A stretch of 64,000 nt of DNA from CAIVAT01 sp049317265 (GCA_049317265.1 JBMOIP010000020.1:14532-78531); one strand, 5' to 3'. Shown: positions 1-8,703, counted from the first letter of the stretch. A program made the numbers and translations. Notes: a model not told the origin generated them from the letters alone.

Positions 1-1347
1 TATTGACCGTCGCCCCGGATCCGGATCAAGAACCAGTACCTTTGCACCATGCAGAACTGCTTTCATCGGATCATTGACTTCTGAATCCTTATACCGTTCA
101 AAAACCACTGAAAATGTGAAGGTGGTTCCGTTACCCTGGTTTGTTTCGACAGAGATCTGACCGTTCATCCGGTCAATCAGCCTCCTGGCAATGGCCAGTC
201 CAAGTCCACCGCCACTGTATTTTTTTGACTCAGGGGTATCAAGTTTGGCAAAAGAGGTAAAGAGCATTTTCATTCCCGCCTCTGAAATGCCAATTCCTGT
301 ATCACTGACATTGAAGCGAACTTTGACGGTTTCATCATCCCATTCCAGGAAGTGTGCTTCAACCCTGATTTCACCTTTTTCTGTGAATTTCAAGGCATTA
401 TCGGTGAATATTTTCATGATTTGCCTCAGGCGGACCGGGTCACCCACCACCTCAACGGGAATATTTGGATCCTGAAATGAGAGGATTTCAAGTCCTTTTT
501 CGTTTGCTTTTTCGACATAGCAACCTGTGATCTCCTCAATCACCTGGTGAATACTGAATGGTTTTTCATGGAATTCCAATATTCCTGATTCAAGTTTCGA
601 GAATTCGATGATGTCGTTGAGAATAGACATGAGGTTGGTTGCCGACTTTACAATGGCATTGAGATATTCAACCTGTTCCTGGGTCAGCCGGGATTGCTTG
701 AGGATTTCAGCCATCCCGATAACCCCGGCCATCGGGGTATAGATGTCATGCGACATGCTTACCAGGAAATTACTCTTGGAACGGCTTTCAGCCACAGCAG
801 TGTCACGGGAAACAATAAGTTCTTTTTCAGTATTTTTTCTTTCATGGATATCGATCAATACCCCGGCCAGCCGGACAGGATTGCCCAGGATATCGGTTTC
901 TACAATCTTACCCTTGTCAAAAAACCACCTCCATTCTCCTGATTTTGTTTTTAACCGGAATTCAGCCTCATAATTCGGCTGGTTGCCTGAAATATGCCGC
1001 TGAAGACTTGCCAGGGTAAATTCATAATCATCCGGGTGGATCATTTTTATAATCTCGCTATACGTCTGTGGTAGATCCTCAGCTGAAAAGCCAAGCATCC
1101 TTGCCCGGTTCTCATTAAAGTGCATTTTACCGGTCTTATATTCCCAATCCCACCAGGCAAGATCTCCACCAAATAATGCGCGGCTGGTTCTTTCATGTGC
1201 GGCGGTTAATTCCCGTTCCTTCTCCTGCAAGCGATCGACAGATTCCTGATAAACCTTCTGCAGATGTTCCCATTGCTGAGCAGCCAACCGTACTTTGTTA
1301 TTCTCACGTTCGAGATTCTGGATTTTATTGAGCAATTCGTCCGACAT
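1..1347 (-). CDS. PAS-domain sensor histidine kinase, possibly hybrid (3' end outside window)
   Basis: The frame is open from an ATG at 1347 to the left edge, giving 449 codons with no stop, so the C-terminus is missing. A short coiled-coil-like N-terminus (about residues 1-50) precedes a PAS/PAC domain (about 55-175) with typical WRWF and GVLIDIHERK segments. A HisKA segment follows with His200 in SHDIYTPMAG as the likely phosphorylated residue. The ATPase domain shows an N-box (DNALKFTEKG), DTGIGIS and GGGLGLAIARR. The last residues, KVLVLDPDPGRRS, resemble the first strand of a receiver domain, so this may be a hybrid kinase. No membrane segment is visible, suggesting a cytoplasmic sensor. 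It starts 39 bp after the di-iron MBL gene on the same strand, so the two are probably co-transcribed. The signal sensed is not known. Confidence 0.9.
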   Translation of the reverse strand, partial: MSDELLNKIQNLERENNKVRLAAQQWEHLQKVYQESVDRLQEKERELTAAHERTSRALFGGDLAWWDWEYKTGKMHFNENRARMLGFSAEDLPQTYSEIIKMIHPDDYEFTLASLQRHISGNQPNYEAEFRLKTKSGEWRWFFDKGKIVETDILGNPVRLAGVLIDIHERKNTEKELIVSRDTAVAESRSKSNFLVSMSHDIYTPMAGVIGMAEILKQSRLTQEQVEYLNAIVKSATNLMSILNDIIEFSKLESGILEFHEKPFSIHQVIEEITGCYVEKANEKGLEILSFQDPNIPVEVVGDPVRLRQIMKIFTDNALKFTEKGEIRVEAHFLEWDDETVKVRFNVSDTGIGISEAGMKMLFTSFAKLDTPESKKYSGGGLGLAIARRLIDRMNGQISVETNQGNGTTFTFSVVFERYKDSEVNDPMKAVLHGAKVLVLDPDPGRRSI

Positions 1348-1386
1348 ATTTCCTCAGGATTAATAATTGTCAAATACAGTGAAATA

Positions 1387-2175
1387 TTAATACAGATCAG
1401 GATAGATGAGATCTAGTCCGCATTTCAAATCCTGAAGATATTGCAACGCCCTGGCTACATGTTTTTTGGGGATGATCGAACCATGCTGCGGCAGCAATGC
1501 ATTTATTTCAACATGCCGAAGGCGGTATACAAATCCCCGTGCGGCAATATTACTGGCCATGTAGTCAACATGAAAAAGGTTGAGTTTTAGTTCATGGCGG
1601 TTGAAATCATCCACAACAAGGTGCCAGTCCATATCAATAGAAGCCCATATATCACCCGAGAAGAGGAATCCGGAGATCACATCGTATGTTGTAAAGGCTC
1701 CGGGGAAGTGAAGAAAAGGCGATTCAATGAATTTCAACTGGCGACCCGACTGAAAGGACCACACCGGGTTTTCGTTTATATTAACGAATGTATAGTCCGG
1801 GTTCCCATAATGGGGAAGCAATATATTGGTTCTCACAGAGGTGAGTATTCGGATGGAAGAATCAAAGGAAAGCCAGTCTGTCATGGAGGCCGCAACATCT
1901 GGATCCTGGTGACAAATGACAAGTCCGGTTATTTTTTCAAGTGAGACCACCTGGGCTGCCCTGTTTTTCACAAACTCAAACGAGTTATGCCCACCAGGAT
2001 CGACGATCAGGGCCTCCTGCCCGTCAACAATCAGGTAGGTATTACACCTGAATGCCGAGTCTTCAGGCACTCCGAGCCAGTAAATGGCATGCTGGTCATC
2101 CTGGTAGAGAGGGGTAGGCTTGTCATACCGCTCCATAAACATGCGACCGAGTTCAACTAAATCAATGGTGTTCAT
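1387..2175 (-). CDS. MBL-fold protein of the flavodiiron/ODP (oxygen-binding di-iron) type
   Basis: This 262-residue protein has a metallo-beta-lactamase fold like the N-terminal domain of flavodiiron proteins, without a flavodoxin part. Ligand-like residues are H89, D91 and D93 (CHQDPD, compared with HxExDH in the family), H156 (FLHFPGAF), D175 (FSGDIW) and H231 (LPQHGSIIP). The position of the second His of HxExDH holds Val94, so one iron ligand appears to be lost. The frame extends upstream to 2295, but that would overlap the end of cysH; the ATG at 2175 gives a start 11 bp after the cysH stop and a natural N-terminus. Its place between cysH and a PAS histidine kinase suggests redox or oxygen sensing rather than hydrolysis; this is inference. 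Confidence 0.8.
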   Translation of the reverse strand: MNTIDLVELGRMFMERYDKPTPLYQDDQHAIYWLGVPEDSAFRCNTYLIVDGQEALIVDPGGHNSFEFVKNRAAQVVSLEKITGLVICHQDPDVAASMTDWLSFDSSIRILTSVRTNILLPHYGNPDYTFVNINENPVWSFQSGRQLKFIESPFLHFPGAFTTYDVISGFLFSGDIWASIDMDWHLVVDDFNRHELKLNLFHVDYMASNIAARGFVYRLRHVEINALLPQHGSIIPKKHVARALQYLQDLKCGLDLIYPDLY

Positions 2176-2186
2176 ATAGTATATTT

Positions 2187-2891
2187 TTAGCTCTTTTTGT
2201 GAAGTCCGCACTCCTTGAATTCCGGCAGTTCCCACCACCAGCGACCGGAACGGACATCCTCTCCCGGTTGAACCGACCTCGTGCATGGCATGCACCCGAT
2301 ACTGGGAAATCCTTTTGCATGCAGTTCACTTACCGGGATTTTATATAAATTAATGTACTGCCAAACCATGTCAATAGTCCAGTTGATCAAAGGGTTAACT
2401 TTGATTATTTTATAAACAGGATTCCATTCAATCAGTGCTGTTGCTGAACGTGTAACCGACTGATCCCTGCGCATGCCGGTGATCCACACCTCCATCCCTG
2501 CCAATGCCTTTTGCAAAGGTTCAATTTTGCGAATGTGGCAGCACAACCTCCTGTTTTCAATACTCTCATAGAAAAGATTGATTCCCTTAGCGTTAACCAT
2601 CTCTTCGACTTTCTCCGCTGCCGGGAAACAGACATCGATCGCAACATCATATTTCTTCCGTGTAATATCCAGCAGGTCATAGGTTTCCTGGAAAAGCCGG
2701 CCTGTATCAAGGGTGAACTGCTTAACACCAGCATTTGACTGCGAAAGCATGTACGTAATCACCTGATCTTCTGCCCCAAGACTGGTTGAAAAAGCACTTT
2801 TCCCTTTATATTCAACAGCAAACCATGACAAAACATCTTCAGGTGAAGCGCCCTGAAATTTTTGATTTAACATGTCAACCTTCTCTTGCAT
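2187..2891 (-). CDS. cysH: Assimilatory adenylyl-sulfate (APS/PAPS) reductase
   Basis: The 234-residue protein belongs to the PAPS reductase family, which reduces activated sulfate to sulfite with thioredoxin. A PP-loop is visible near residues 35-42 (STSLGAED), followed by TLDTGRLFQETYDLL and the C-terminal ECGLH motif with the catalytic Cys228. Cys117-Cys118 and Cys200-x-x-Cys203 match the [4Fe-4S] ligands of the bacterial APS-using class, so APS is the more likely substrate. The frame is open to 3038, but that would run into the divergent Mur ligase gene starting at 2995; the ATG at 2891 gives the normal family length (ATG 2873 is an alternative). No sulfate adenylyltransferase or sulfite reductase gene lies nearby. 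It is the first gene of a likely operon with the di-iron MBL protein and the histidine kinase. Confidence 0.9.
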   Translation of the reverse strand: MQEKVDMLNQKFQGASPEDVLSWFAVEYKGKSAFSTSLGAEDQVITYMLSQSNAGVKQFTLDTGRLFQETYDLLDITRKKYDVAIDVCFPAAEKVEEMVNAKGINLFYESIENRRLCCHIRKIEPLQKALAGMEVWITGMRRDQSVTRSATALIEWNPVYKIIKVNPLINWTIDMVWQYINLYKIPVSELHAKGFPSIGCMPCTRSVQPGEDVRSGRWWWELPEFKECGLHKKS

Positions 2892-2970
2892 TTTTCTTCC
2901 GCTGGTTAAAATTTTTGTGAATTTACAACAATCATACAAGTAAATGCAAGTTTTTCCTGCAGGATTAATG

Positions 2971-2978
2971 TATTTTTG
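2971..2978 (+). promoter_or_regulatory. Possible Bacteroidota -7 box for the Mur ligase gene
   Basis: TATTTTTG matches TAnnTTTG and lies 16 bp before the ATG at 2995. No clear TTG -33 element was found at the usual spacing, so this is a weak call. Confidence 0.4.
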
Positions 2979-2994
2979 ACCAAAATATTTCAGG

Positions 2995-4356
2995 ATGAAT
3001 TTACATTTTATTGCCATCGGGGGCAGCGCCATGCACAATCTTGCGATTGCCCTTCATAAAAAAGGATATGCCGTTTCGGGTTCTGACGACGAATTTTTCG
3101 AACCCTCGAAAAGCAGGCTGGCTTTATACAATATCCTTCCGGAAACTGAGGGATGGGATGCTTCAAAGATTACCGCCGGGCTGGATGCAGTAATCCTCGG
3201 GATGCATGCGAAACCGGACAATCCAGAATTATTGCGAGCGAAAGAGCTGGGGATTAAAATATTCTCCTATCCGGAATATCTTTATGAGCAATCGAAACAC
3301 AAGAAAAGGGTTGTCATTGGCGGAAGTCATGGAAAGACCACCATCACGGCGATGATCCTTCATGTTTTGCAAAAGGCTGGCATCGACAGTGACTACATGG
3401 TAGGTGCGCAACTGGAGGGGTTTGATGTGATGGTAAAACTGACCGATAAAGCCCCGGTGATGGTGATTGAAGGAGACGAATACCTGACCTCACCGATCGA
3501 CCTTCGACCGAAGTTTCATCTTTACAAACCGGATATTGCACTACTAAGTGGAATCGCCTGGGATCACATTAATGTTTTTCCCACCTTTGAAAATTATATT
3601 GAGCAGTTTGTCATCTTCATCCACCAGATAACCCCTGGGGGCGCATTAATATACTGCAGCAACGATGAGGAGTTGCAACGTATTTGCCCCGGCTCCCGGG
3701 ATGACGTAAAGACTATTCCGTATACTACCCTGGAACATCAGATCGACCATGGCGTGACAACTATTGTCGTTGATGGAAAAAACTATCCACTTCAGATTTT
3801 CGGAAGGCATAACCTCATGAATCTCAATGGAGCACGCCTTGTTTGCCAGCAACTTGGAATTGATGATTCCACCTTCTATCAGGCCATACAATCCTTTAAA
3901 GGGGCCTCCAAGCGGCTTGAACTGATCGCCCGGAACCATAGCAGGTATATTTATAAGGACTTTGCCCATGCTCCATCCAAGGTGATGGCCACCCTTCAGG
4001 CCGTGAAAGAGCAATTCCCTGATAAAAAGGTAGTTGCCTGCCTTGAGTTACACACTTACAGCAGTCTGAATAAAGAATTCCTGGGACAATACCTGGGCAC
4101 CCTGGAACCGGCTGATCTGGCTATCGTCTATTTCAGTCCGCATGCCTTGCAATTGAAACGGTTGCCGGAAATCACCGTTCAGCAGGTTCAGGAAGGGTTT
4201 GGTAAAGCCGGCCTTGAGGTTTATACTGATTCGGGAGAGCTGGAAAAAAGAGTGTCCCGGGAAAAAGCTCCCGGGACAGTACTTCTGATGATGAGTTCAG
4301 GCAATTATGACGGCATTGACCTGAAGGAGTTCGGCTTGCGATGGGTTGACCTATAA
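2995..4356 (+). CDS. mpl: Mur ligase family protein, Mpl-like (UDP-MurNAc:tripeptide ligase)
   Basis: The 453-residue protein has the three-domain Mur ligase layout. An N-terminal Rossmann-like domain begins IAIGGSAMHNLA with GSDD at 30-32. The ATP-binding P-loop is GGSHGKTT at 109-116, and the central domain holds EGDEYLT. The C-terminal domain carries FAHAPSKV, where MurC-type ligases have the related DYAHHP motif. Length and N-terminus fit the Mpl branch, which recycles murein tripeptide onto UDP-MurNAc in the cytoplasm; MurC is the main alternative, but MurC usually has GGIGMS rather than GGSAMH. The start at 2995 is preceded by a TATTTTTG box. The gene converges on rho with only 4 bp between stop codons and no visible terminator. 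Confidence 0.8.
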   Translation: MNLHFIAIGGSAMHNLAIALHKKGYAVSGSDDEFFEPSKSRLALYNILPETEGWDASKITAGLDAVILGMHAKPDNPELLRAKELGIKIFSYPEYLYEQSKHKKRVVIGGSHGKTTITAMILHVLQKAGIDSDYMVGAQLEGFDVMVKLTDKAPVMVIEGDEYLTSPIDLRPKFHLYKPDIALLSGIAWDHINVFPTFENYIEQFVIFIHQITPGGALIYCSNDEELQRICPGSRDDVKTIPYTTLEHQIDHGVTTIVVDGKNYPLQIFGRHNLMNLNGARLVCQQLGIDDSTFYQAIQSFKGASKRLELIARNHSRYIYKDFAHAPSKVMATLQAVKEQFPDKKVVACLELHTYSSLNKEFLGQYLGTLEPADLAIVYFSPHALQLKRLPEITVQQVQEGFGKAGLEVYTDSGELEKRVSREKAPGTVLLMMSSGNYDGIDLKEFGLRWVDL

Positions 4357-4360
4357 CAGG

Positions 4361-6313
4361 TTAGCCATTCATCGAGATCAGGAACTCTTCGTTTGAACTT
4401 GTGAATTTCATCCTTTCCCTGAGGAATTCCATTGCTTCCAGCGGATTCATGTCGGCCAGGTGGTTCCTGAGTATCCAGATACGCTGTAATGCATCCTTAT
4501 CAAGGAGAAGATCATCACGGCGTGTGCTGGAGGAGACAATGTCGATGGCAGGATAGATCCTTTTGTTGGAGAGTTTGCGGTCGAGCTGCAACTCCATGTT
4601 GCCGGTCCCCTTGAACTCTTCAAAGATCACCTCATCCATTTTCGACCCGGTTTCAATGAGCGCTGTGGCAATGATGGTGAGTGAACCACCATTTTCGATC
4701 TGGCGTGCAGCTCCAAAAAACCTTTTGGGTTTCTGAAGGGCATTGGCTTCCACACCACCTGATAAAACTTTTCCTGAGGCGGGTGCAACCGTATTGTAAG
4801 CGCGGGCAAGACGTGTAATGGAGTCAAGAAGAATGACCACATCATGTCCGCATTCCACCAGGCGTTTTGCCTTTTCAAGGATGATGTTGGAGATGCGGGT
4901 ATGCCTCTCGGCTGGTTCGTCGAAGGTGGAGGAGATTACTTCCGCCTTCACACTGCGCTGCATGTCGGTAACCTCTTCGGGACGTTCGTCGATGAGTAAA
5001 ATGATCATGTAAACATCGGGATGGTTCGCGGCGATGGCATTGGCAATTTCTTTCAGCAGGACCGTCTTACCTGTTTTAGGTTGTGCGACGATCAAACCGC
5101 GCTGACCGAATCCAATCGGAGCAAACATATCGATCACACGGGTCGACATGCTTTCGTTCTTGTGGCCGGTCAGTTTAAACTTCTTCATCGGGAATAGCGG
5201 GGTGAGGTAGTCGAAGGGGATACGGTCACGCACCTCTTCCGGTTTACGGCCATTGATCAGGTCGACCTTGATGAGGGGGAAGTATTTCTCCCCTTCTTTC
5301 GGCGGGCGGATCGTGCCTCTGACGGTATCGCCGGTTTTGAGACCGAACAGTTTGATCTGTGACTGCGACACATAAATATCGTCCGGGGAGTTGAGGTAGT
5401 TATAATCGGAGGAACGGAGGAATCCGTAACCATCGGTCATAATTTCCAGGACCCCTTCACTTACAATGATCCCTTCGAACTCGAAAGGAAACTCTTCGCG
5501 GTGGCGTTCAGGGAATTTCCGGGGAAAATCCCGCTGTTTGCGTTCTTCAACAACAGGCGGAACCTGTGCATCGGCAACCACGGCTGAATCACCGGCGGCA
5601 ACCTCGGTTGTTTCAATTACACCATCCGGTTTCTGGATGACATCAACAGGATCGATGGCTACATAAGGCTTATCGGCTGTTTCATCGAAGTCGAAGCGTT
5701 CTGCCGAAGTGTCAAGCAATTCGGGCATGGTCATCTGCACGAGTGGTTCTGCAGGTTGTTTTTCCTGGTAAGGACGGAAGGGTTTATTCTCCCTTGGGGG
5801 TTTCTGCTCCCTTGGATTGCGGTGTTCACGGGGTGGCTGTGGCTCTCTTGGTGGCAGCGCTTCTCTGGGTGGTCGTGGTTCGCGGGGAGGCAATGGCTCT
5901 CTTGGAGCCTGCGGATCCCTGGGAGCCTGTGGTTCCCTTGGCGGACGCTGGTCCCTGGGAGGACGATTTTCACGTGGCAAACGCTGATCGGCTTTTGGCA
6001 GTTCTTTGTTTTCTCCTGCAGGAGTTTCCGGCCGGGGTTCCCTGGGTGGGCGCGGTGCAACAGGTTCACGCGGTTCACGCGGTTCCTGTGGCTTTCCATC
6101 AATATCCTTCCGAGGGCGTCCGCGGAAAGGTTTTACCAATTCTTGTTTTTCTTTGTCTAAAATCTCCGGGGTGGGATTGAGCGCCTGGTGGTCCAGAATT
6201 TTATAGATGAGATCCTGCTTTTCAAGTTTATCAACTTTGGGGATGTTGAACTCTTTAGCAATTACTCTGATCTCTGACAGCTCTTTGCTGTCGAGGGAAA
6301 TAATGTCATACAT
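4361..6313 (-). CDS. rho: Transcription termination factor Rho with long N-terminal insertion
   Basis: Rho is the hexameric RNA helicase that ends transcription at factor-dependent sites. The 650-residue protein starts with a Rho_N-like helical domain (about 1-60). A low-complexity insertion of about 200 residues follows, rich in P, R and E with many PREP/PPRE repeats (about 65-200) and then an acidic stretch. The cold-shock-like RNA-binding domain begins near 280 (DGYGFLRSSDYNYL). The ATPase core has Walker A PKTGKT at 412-417, LIDERPEEV, LLDSITRLARAYN and the Q-loop/R-loop region to the end. E. coli Rho has 419 residues, so the surplus is the insertion, a known feature of Bacteroidota Rho. 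A leader of about 110 nt follows the predicted promoter. Frames read on the opposite strand of the insertion are shadows. Confidence 0.97.
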   Translation of the reverse strand: MYDIISLDSKELSEIRVIAKEFNIPKVDKLEKQDLIYKILDHQALNPTPEILDKEKQELVKPFRGRPRKDIDGKPQEPREPREPVAPRPPREPRPETPAGENKELPKADQRLPRENRPPRDQRPPREPQAPRDPQAPREPLPPREPRPPREALPPREPQPPREHRNPREQKPPRENKPFRPYQEKQPAEPLVQMTMPELLDTSAERFDFDETADKPYVAIDPVDVIQKPDGVIETTEVAAGDSAVVADAQVPPVVEERKQRDFPRKFPERHREEFPFEFEGIIVSEGVLEIMTDGYGFLRSSDYNYLNSPDDIYVSQSQIKLFGLKTGDTVRGTIRPPKEGEKYFPLIKVDLINGRKPEEVRDRIPFDYLTPLFPMKKFKLTGHKNESMSTRVIDMFAPIGFGQRGLIVAQPKTGKTVLLKEIANAIAANHPDVYMIILLIDERPEEVTDMQRSVKAEVISSTFDEPAERHTRISNIILEKAKRLVECGHDVVILLDSITRLARAYNTVAPASGKVLSGGVEANALQKPKRFFGAARQIENGGSLTIIATALIETGSKMDEVIFEEFKGTGNMELQLDRKLSNKRIYPAIDIVSSSTRRDDLLLDKDALQRIWILRNHLADMNPLEAMEFLRERMKFTSSNEEFLISMNG

Positions 6314-6430
6314 GTTTAAAAAAATTTATTTGATTGAATAGTCAATGTGAAAATGAACTATAGTTTGGGGATATAAAGTGAAATGGGTTGAATCTGAACT
6401 AAGAAAAGATCGTGGGGATTTAAATCGATG

Positions 6431-6460
6431 CAAATATATAAAAAATTAATGGATTATCAA
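6431..6460 (-). promoter_or_regulatory. Bacteroidota-type promoter for rho
   Basis: On the minus strand a TTG (6458-6460) is followed after 19 bp by TATATTTG (6431-6438), matching the TTG/TAnnTTTG consensus of the phylum. It would give a leader of roughly 110 nt before the rho ATG, long enough for the autoregulation common in rho genes. Confidence 0.6.
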
Positions 6461-6530
6461 GTTTTTTTCGGGACTCATTTCAAGCCAATGGAAATCTTTC
6501 CTAATTTCGCAGTAAATTAATGTTTATAAC

Positions 6531-7007
6531 ATGTTACAACGAATTCAGACCATTTACCTTGCTATTGTAGCCATTGCCTGCATCCTGCTCTTCTTCTTCC
6601 CGCTGGCTACCTATTTTCATGAGGTCCAGGGCAATTATAAATTATTCATTTACGGGATTAAAAGCATGGATCCGGATCCCAAGGTACCATTCAGTTCCTA
6701 TTTCACGATTCCATTGATTTTCATGGTTGTCGCCTCCTTCATCTTCTCGGTTTCTACCATTTTTCTCTTTAAAAACCGTCCGCTTCAGATCAGGCTGTGT
6801 TCGTTCAACATGCTCACCAACATTGTTTTGATCATGGTGATTTTCTTCTTTTATGCCACCAAGATCACAACCCTGACACAGATTGAACCCGAATACAACT
6901 ATACCGGGATGGTGATGCCGTTGGTATCGGTGTTGTTTTTAATTCTCGCCACCCAGGCAATTAAGAAGGATGAGGCGCTGGTGAAGTCGGCGGACAGGCT
7001 TAGATAG
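6531..7007 (+). CDS. DUF4293 integral membrane protein
   Basis: This 158-residue protein begins MLQRIQTIYLA and has four hydrophobic segments (about 8-28, 55-80, 88-110 and 122-142) separated by short loops, the typical shape of the DUF4293 family. The family is found in Bacteroidota, often beside rho, which is the case here (divergent, 217 bp apart). It should lie in the inner membrane; no biochemical role is known. The charged C-terminus (KKDEALVKSADRLR) is probably cytoplasmic. The stop codon is followed at once by a GAATATT-type repeat. Confidence 0.8.
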   Translation: MLQRIQTIYLAIVAIACILLFFFPLATYFHEVQGNYKLFIYGIKSMDPDPKVPFSSYFTIPLIFMVVASFIFSVSTIFLFKNRPLQIRLCSFNMLTNIVLIMVIFFFYATKITTLTQIEPEYNYTGMVMPLVSVLFLILATQAIKKDEALVKSADRLR

Positions 7008-7009
7008 AA

Positions 7010-7050
7010 TATGAATATTGAATATTGAACAACGAATTCTGAAGTTCGAA
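7010..7050. repeat. GAATATT-family intergenic tandem repeat, copy 1
   Basis: Two GAATATT units are followed by GAACAACGAATTCTGAAGT just after the DUF4293 stop. The same arrangement recurs in the same orientation at 7576-7620, so the metallophosphoesterase gene lies between two direct copies. Confidence 0.8.
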
Positions 7051-7066
7051 ATTGGGTAAATTGAGC

Positions 7067-7558
7067 CTAACGAGGAACATCCAGAACTTCCAGGTCCCGC
7101 ATGTTTCCGTTGTCGAGGATGAGCCGGATGGCTGTGATTGATTTGTGGATCCCGTATTTTCCGGCGGCGCCGGGGTTGATGTGAAGGAGATCGTATTTTT
7201 TATCGTAGATCACTTTCAGGATATGGGAATGGCCACAGACGAACAGTTTCGGCCTTTCCTGCTCAATCAACAAACGGGCTTTATGATCATACCGCCCGGG
7301 ATACCCTCCGATATGGGTTATAAGCACTTTTATATTCTCCACCATGAAAAGTTGTACCTCCGGATGTTCGATGCGTACATCCTGCCCGTCAATATTGCCA
7401 TATACGGCACGCAATGGTTTGAGCTCCCTTAACTGCCTGTCGATGCCTATGTTGCCCATATCGCCGGCATGCCAGATCTCATCAACCTCGGAAAAGAAGT
7501 TCAGAACGCTTGGGTGAACAAAGCCGTGGGTATCGGAGAGGATGGCGATGCGGAGCAT
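7067..7558 (-). CDS. YfcE/MJ0936-type metallophosphoesterase
   Basis: The 163-residue protein has the small calcineurin-like phosphoesterase layout. Metal-binding motifs appear in order: SDTHG (8-12), HAGDMGN, YGNIDG, THIGGYPGRYD and CGHSHI. Family members hydrolyse phosphodiesters with Mn or Ni, and the cellular substrate is usually unknown. The protein has no signal peptide and should be cytoplasmic. The gene lies alone on the minus strand between two direct copies of a GAATATT repeat, with no operon partner. Confidence 0.88.
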   Translation of the reverse strand: MLRIAILSDTHGFVHPSVLNFFSEVDEIWHAGDMGNIGIDRQLRELKPLRAVYGNIDGQDVRIEHPEVQLFMVENIKVLITHIGGYPGRYDHKARLLIEQERPKLFVCGHSHILKVIYDKKYDLLHINPGAAGKYGIHKSITAIRLILDNGNMRDLEVLDVPR

Positions 7559-7575
7559 TTTGCAAATTTAGAAGA

Positions 7576-7622
7576 AATGAATATTGAATATTGAATATTG
7601 AACAACGAATTTTGAAGTATGG
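7576..7622. repeat. GAATATT-family intergenic tandem repeat, copy 2
   Basis: Three GAATATT units plus GAACAACGAATTTTGAAGT lie just upstream of the metallophosphoesterase start. The block differs from the copy at 7010 by one extra unit and one base in the tail. Confidence 0.8.
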
Positions 7623-7660
7623 ACTGATATTTCATATGGTCAATTCCCAAACTATGACAC

Positions 7661-7765
7661 ATTCTGTTTCTCTCTATGGTTCTCAGTGAATTCTCAGTGG
7701 TTCTCTGTGTAATTTTGTTTCACAGAGAACCGCTGAGAAACTGCACAGAGAGCCACAAAGAGGAA
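7661..7765. repeat. Imperfect inverted repeat, CACAGAGAACC type
   Basis: A left arm (about 7670-7710, with GGTTCTCTGTG) pairs imperfectly with a right arm (about 7721-7763, with CACAGAGAACC) around a short loop. It could fold in RNA or as a cruciform. It lies upstream of the endonuclease/exonuclease/phosphatase gene and has no run of T for a terminator. Confidence 0.65.
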
Positions 7766-7792
7766 TTTCATGAATCAATCATTTGTTTTTTG

Positions 7793-7800
7793 TATTTTTG
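7793..7800 (+). promoter_or_regulatory. Possible -7 box before the EEP-family gene
   Basis: TATTTTTG fits TAnnTTTG and lies 18 bp before the chosen ATG at 7819. Transcription from it would begin after the upstream in-frame ATG at 7783, which supports the shorter start. No TTG -33 element is clear. Confidence 0.4.
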
Positions 7801-7818
7801 ATTGATATAAACGTAAAA

Positions 7819-8673
7819 ATGGTTTTTAGAAAAATTGTCTTCCTGTTGCTTGTTAATTGTGTTGCAGGGTTTGCACAGGGTCAGTCACTTAAAATCCTGA
7901 CCTATAATATCAGGTATGACAATCCGGGAGACGGCGTGAATTCGTGGCATAACAGGCGGGATTGGCTGTGTGAACAGGTAAAACAGGTTTTCCCCGGCTT
8001 GTTTGGAATACAGGAGGGACTTTTTTCTCAAATCCAATACATTGACAGTGTTTTTAAGGGTTACCGACGCATTGGTGTGGGCCGTGAAGATGGAAAAGCC
8101 AAAGGAGAGTTCAGTGCCATATACTACGATGCCAAAAAGTTCAGGATGTTAAAGCAGTCTACCTTCTGGCTCTCTCCTACCCCCGGTAAAGTATCAGTTG
8201 GCTGGGATGCTGCGCTGGAGCGTATTTGCACTTATGGACTTTTCCAGGAGATTGCGACCGGCAAAAAGTTCTGGATGTTTAACACCCATTTTGATCATAT
8301 CGGGGTTAATGCGCGTAAAAACAGTGCTTTATTGATCCTTAAGCGCATCAGGACATTGAATACGGCAGGGTATCCGGTCATTTTGACAGGAGATTTTAAC
8401 GGGGGACCCGAAAGCGAACCCATTCAACTGATTGCAGCGCAACTCCAGGATTCAAAGGTGGCCGACAAATCGATGTCGATGGGTCCCGGGGGTACCTTCA
8501 ACGGGTTTGACCCCAAAAAACCAATTACTGAACGGATCGACTTCATCTTTGCAAGTAAAAAGGGAGTCCATATTCAGGATTACTACGTGATGCGTGAAAC
8601 CCGAAACAACCGGTTTGCCTCCGATCATTTTGCAGTGGTTGCCGAGTTAAAGTGTGGTGGGTTTGAATTTTAA
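7819..8673 (+). CDS. Secreted endonuclease/exonuclease/phosphatase-family protein
   Basis: The 284-residue product begins with a signal peptide (MVFRKIVFLLLVNCVAGFAQG) and continues with an EEP (DNase I-like) fold. Motifs in order are LTYNIRYDNPGD, FGIQEG (metal-binding Glu), NTHFDHIG (catalytic His), GDFNGG, DFIFAS and the final SDHFAVVAEL. Substrates of this secreted Bacteroidota group may be nucleic acids, phospholipids or sugar phosphates; the sequence does not decide. The frame is open back to 7783, but the ATG at 7819 puts the signal peptide at the N-terminus and falls after a TATTTTTG box. It stands alone on the plus strand before rmuC. Confidence 0.87.
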   Translation: MVFRKIVFLLLVNCVAGFAQGQSLKILTYNIRYDNPGDGVNSWHNRRDWLCEQVKQVFPGLFGIQEGLFSQIQYIDSVFKGYRRIGVGREDGKAKGEFSAIYYDAKKFRMLKQSTFWLSPTPGKVSVGWDAALERICTYGLFQEIATGKKFWMFNTHFDHIGVNARKNSALLILKRIRTLNTAGYPVILTGDFNGGPESEPIQLIAAQLQDSKVADKSMSMGPGGTFNGFDPKKPITERIDFIFASKKGVHIQDYYVMRETRNNRFASDHFAVVAELKCGGFEF

Positions 8674-8703
8674 GGTAAATAACAAGAATTGGGTTAATTA
8701 ACC

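Noticed and set aside
2176..2295. N-terminal extension of the di-iron MBL protein
   Set aside because: It would overlap the end of cysH by more than 100 bp and has no family-like sequence; the ATG at 2175 fits better.
2892..3038. Longer cysH start
   Set aside because: It would overlap the start of the divergent Mur ligase gene, and the added residues do not resemble CysH.
5731..6206. Open frames on both strands across the rho insertion
   Set aside because: They are readings of the repetitive Pro/Arg codons of Rho in other frames; the Rho frame is continuous and has all domains.
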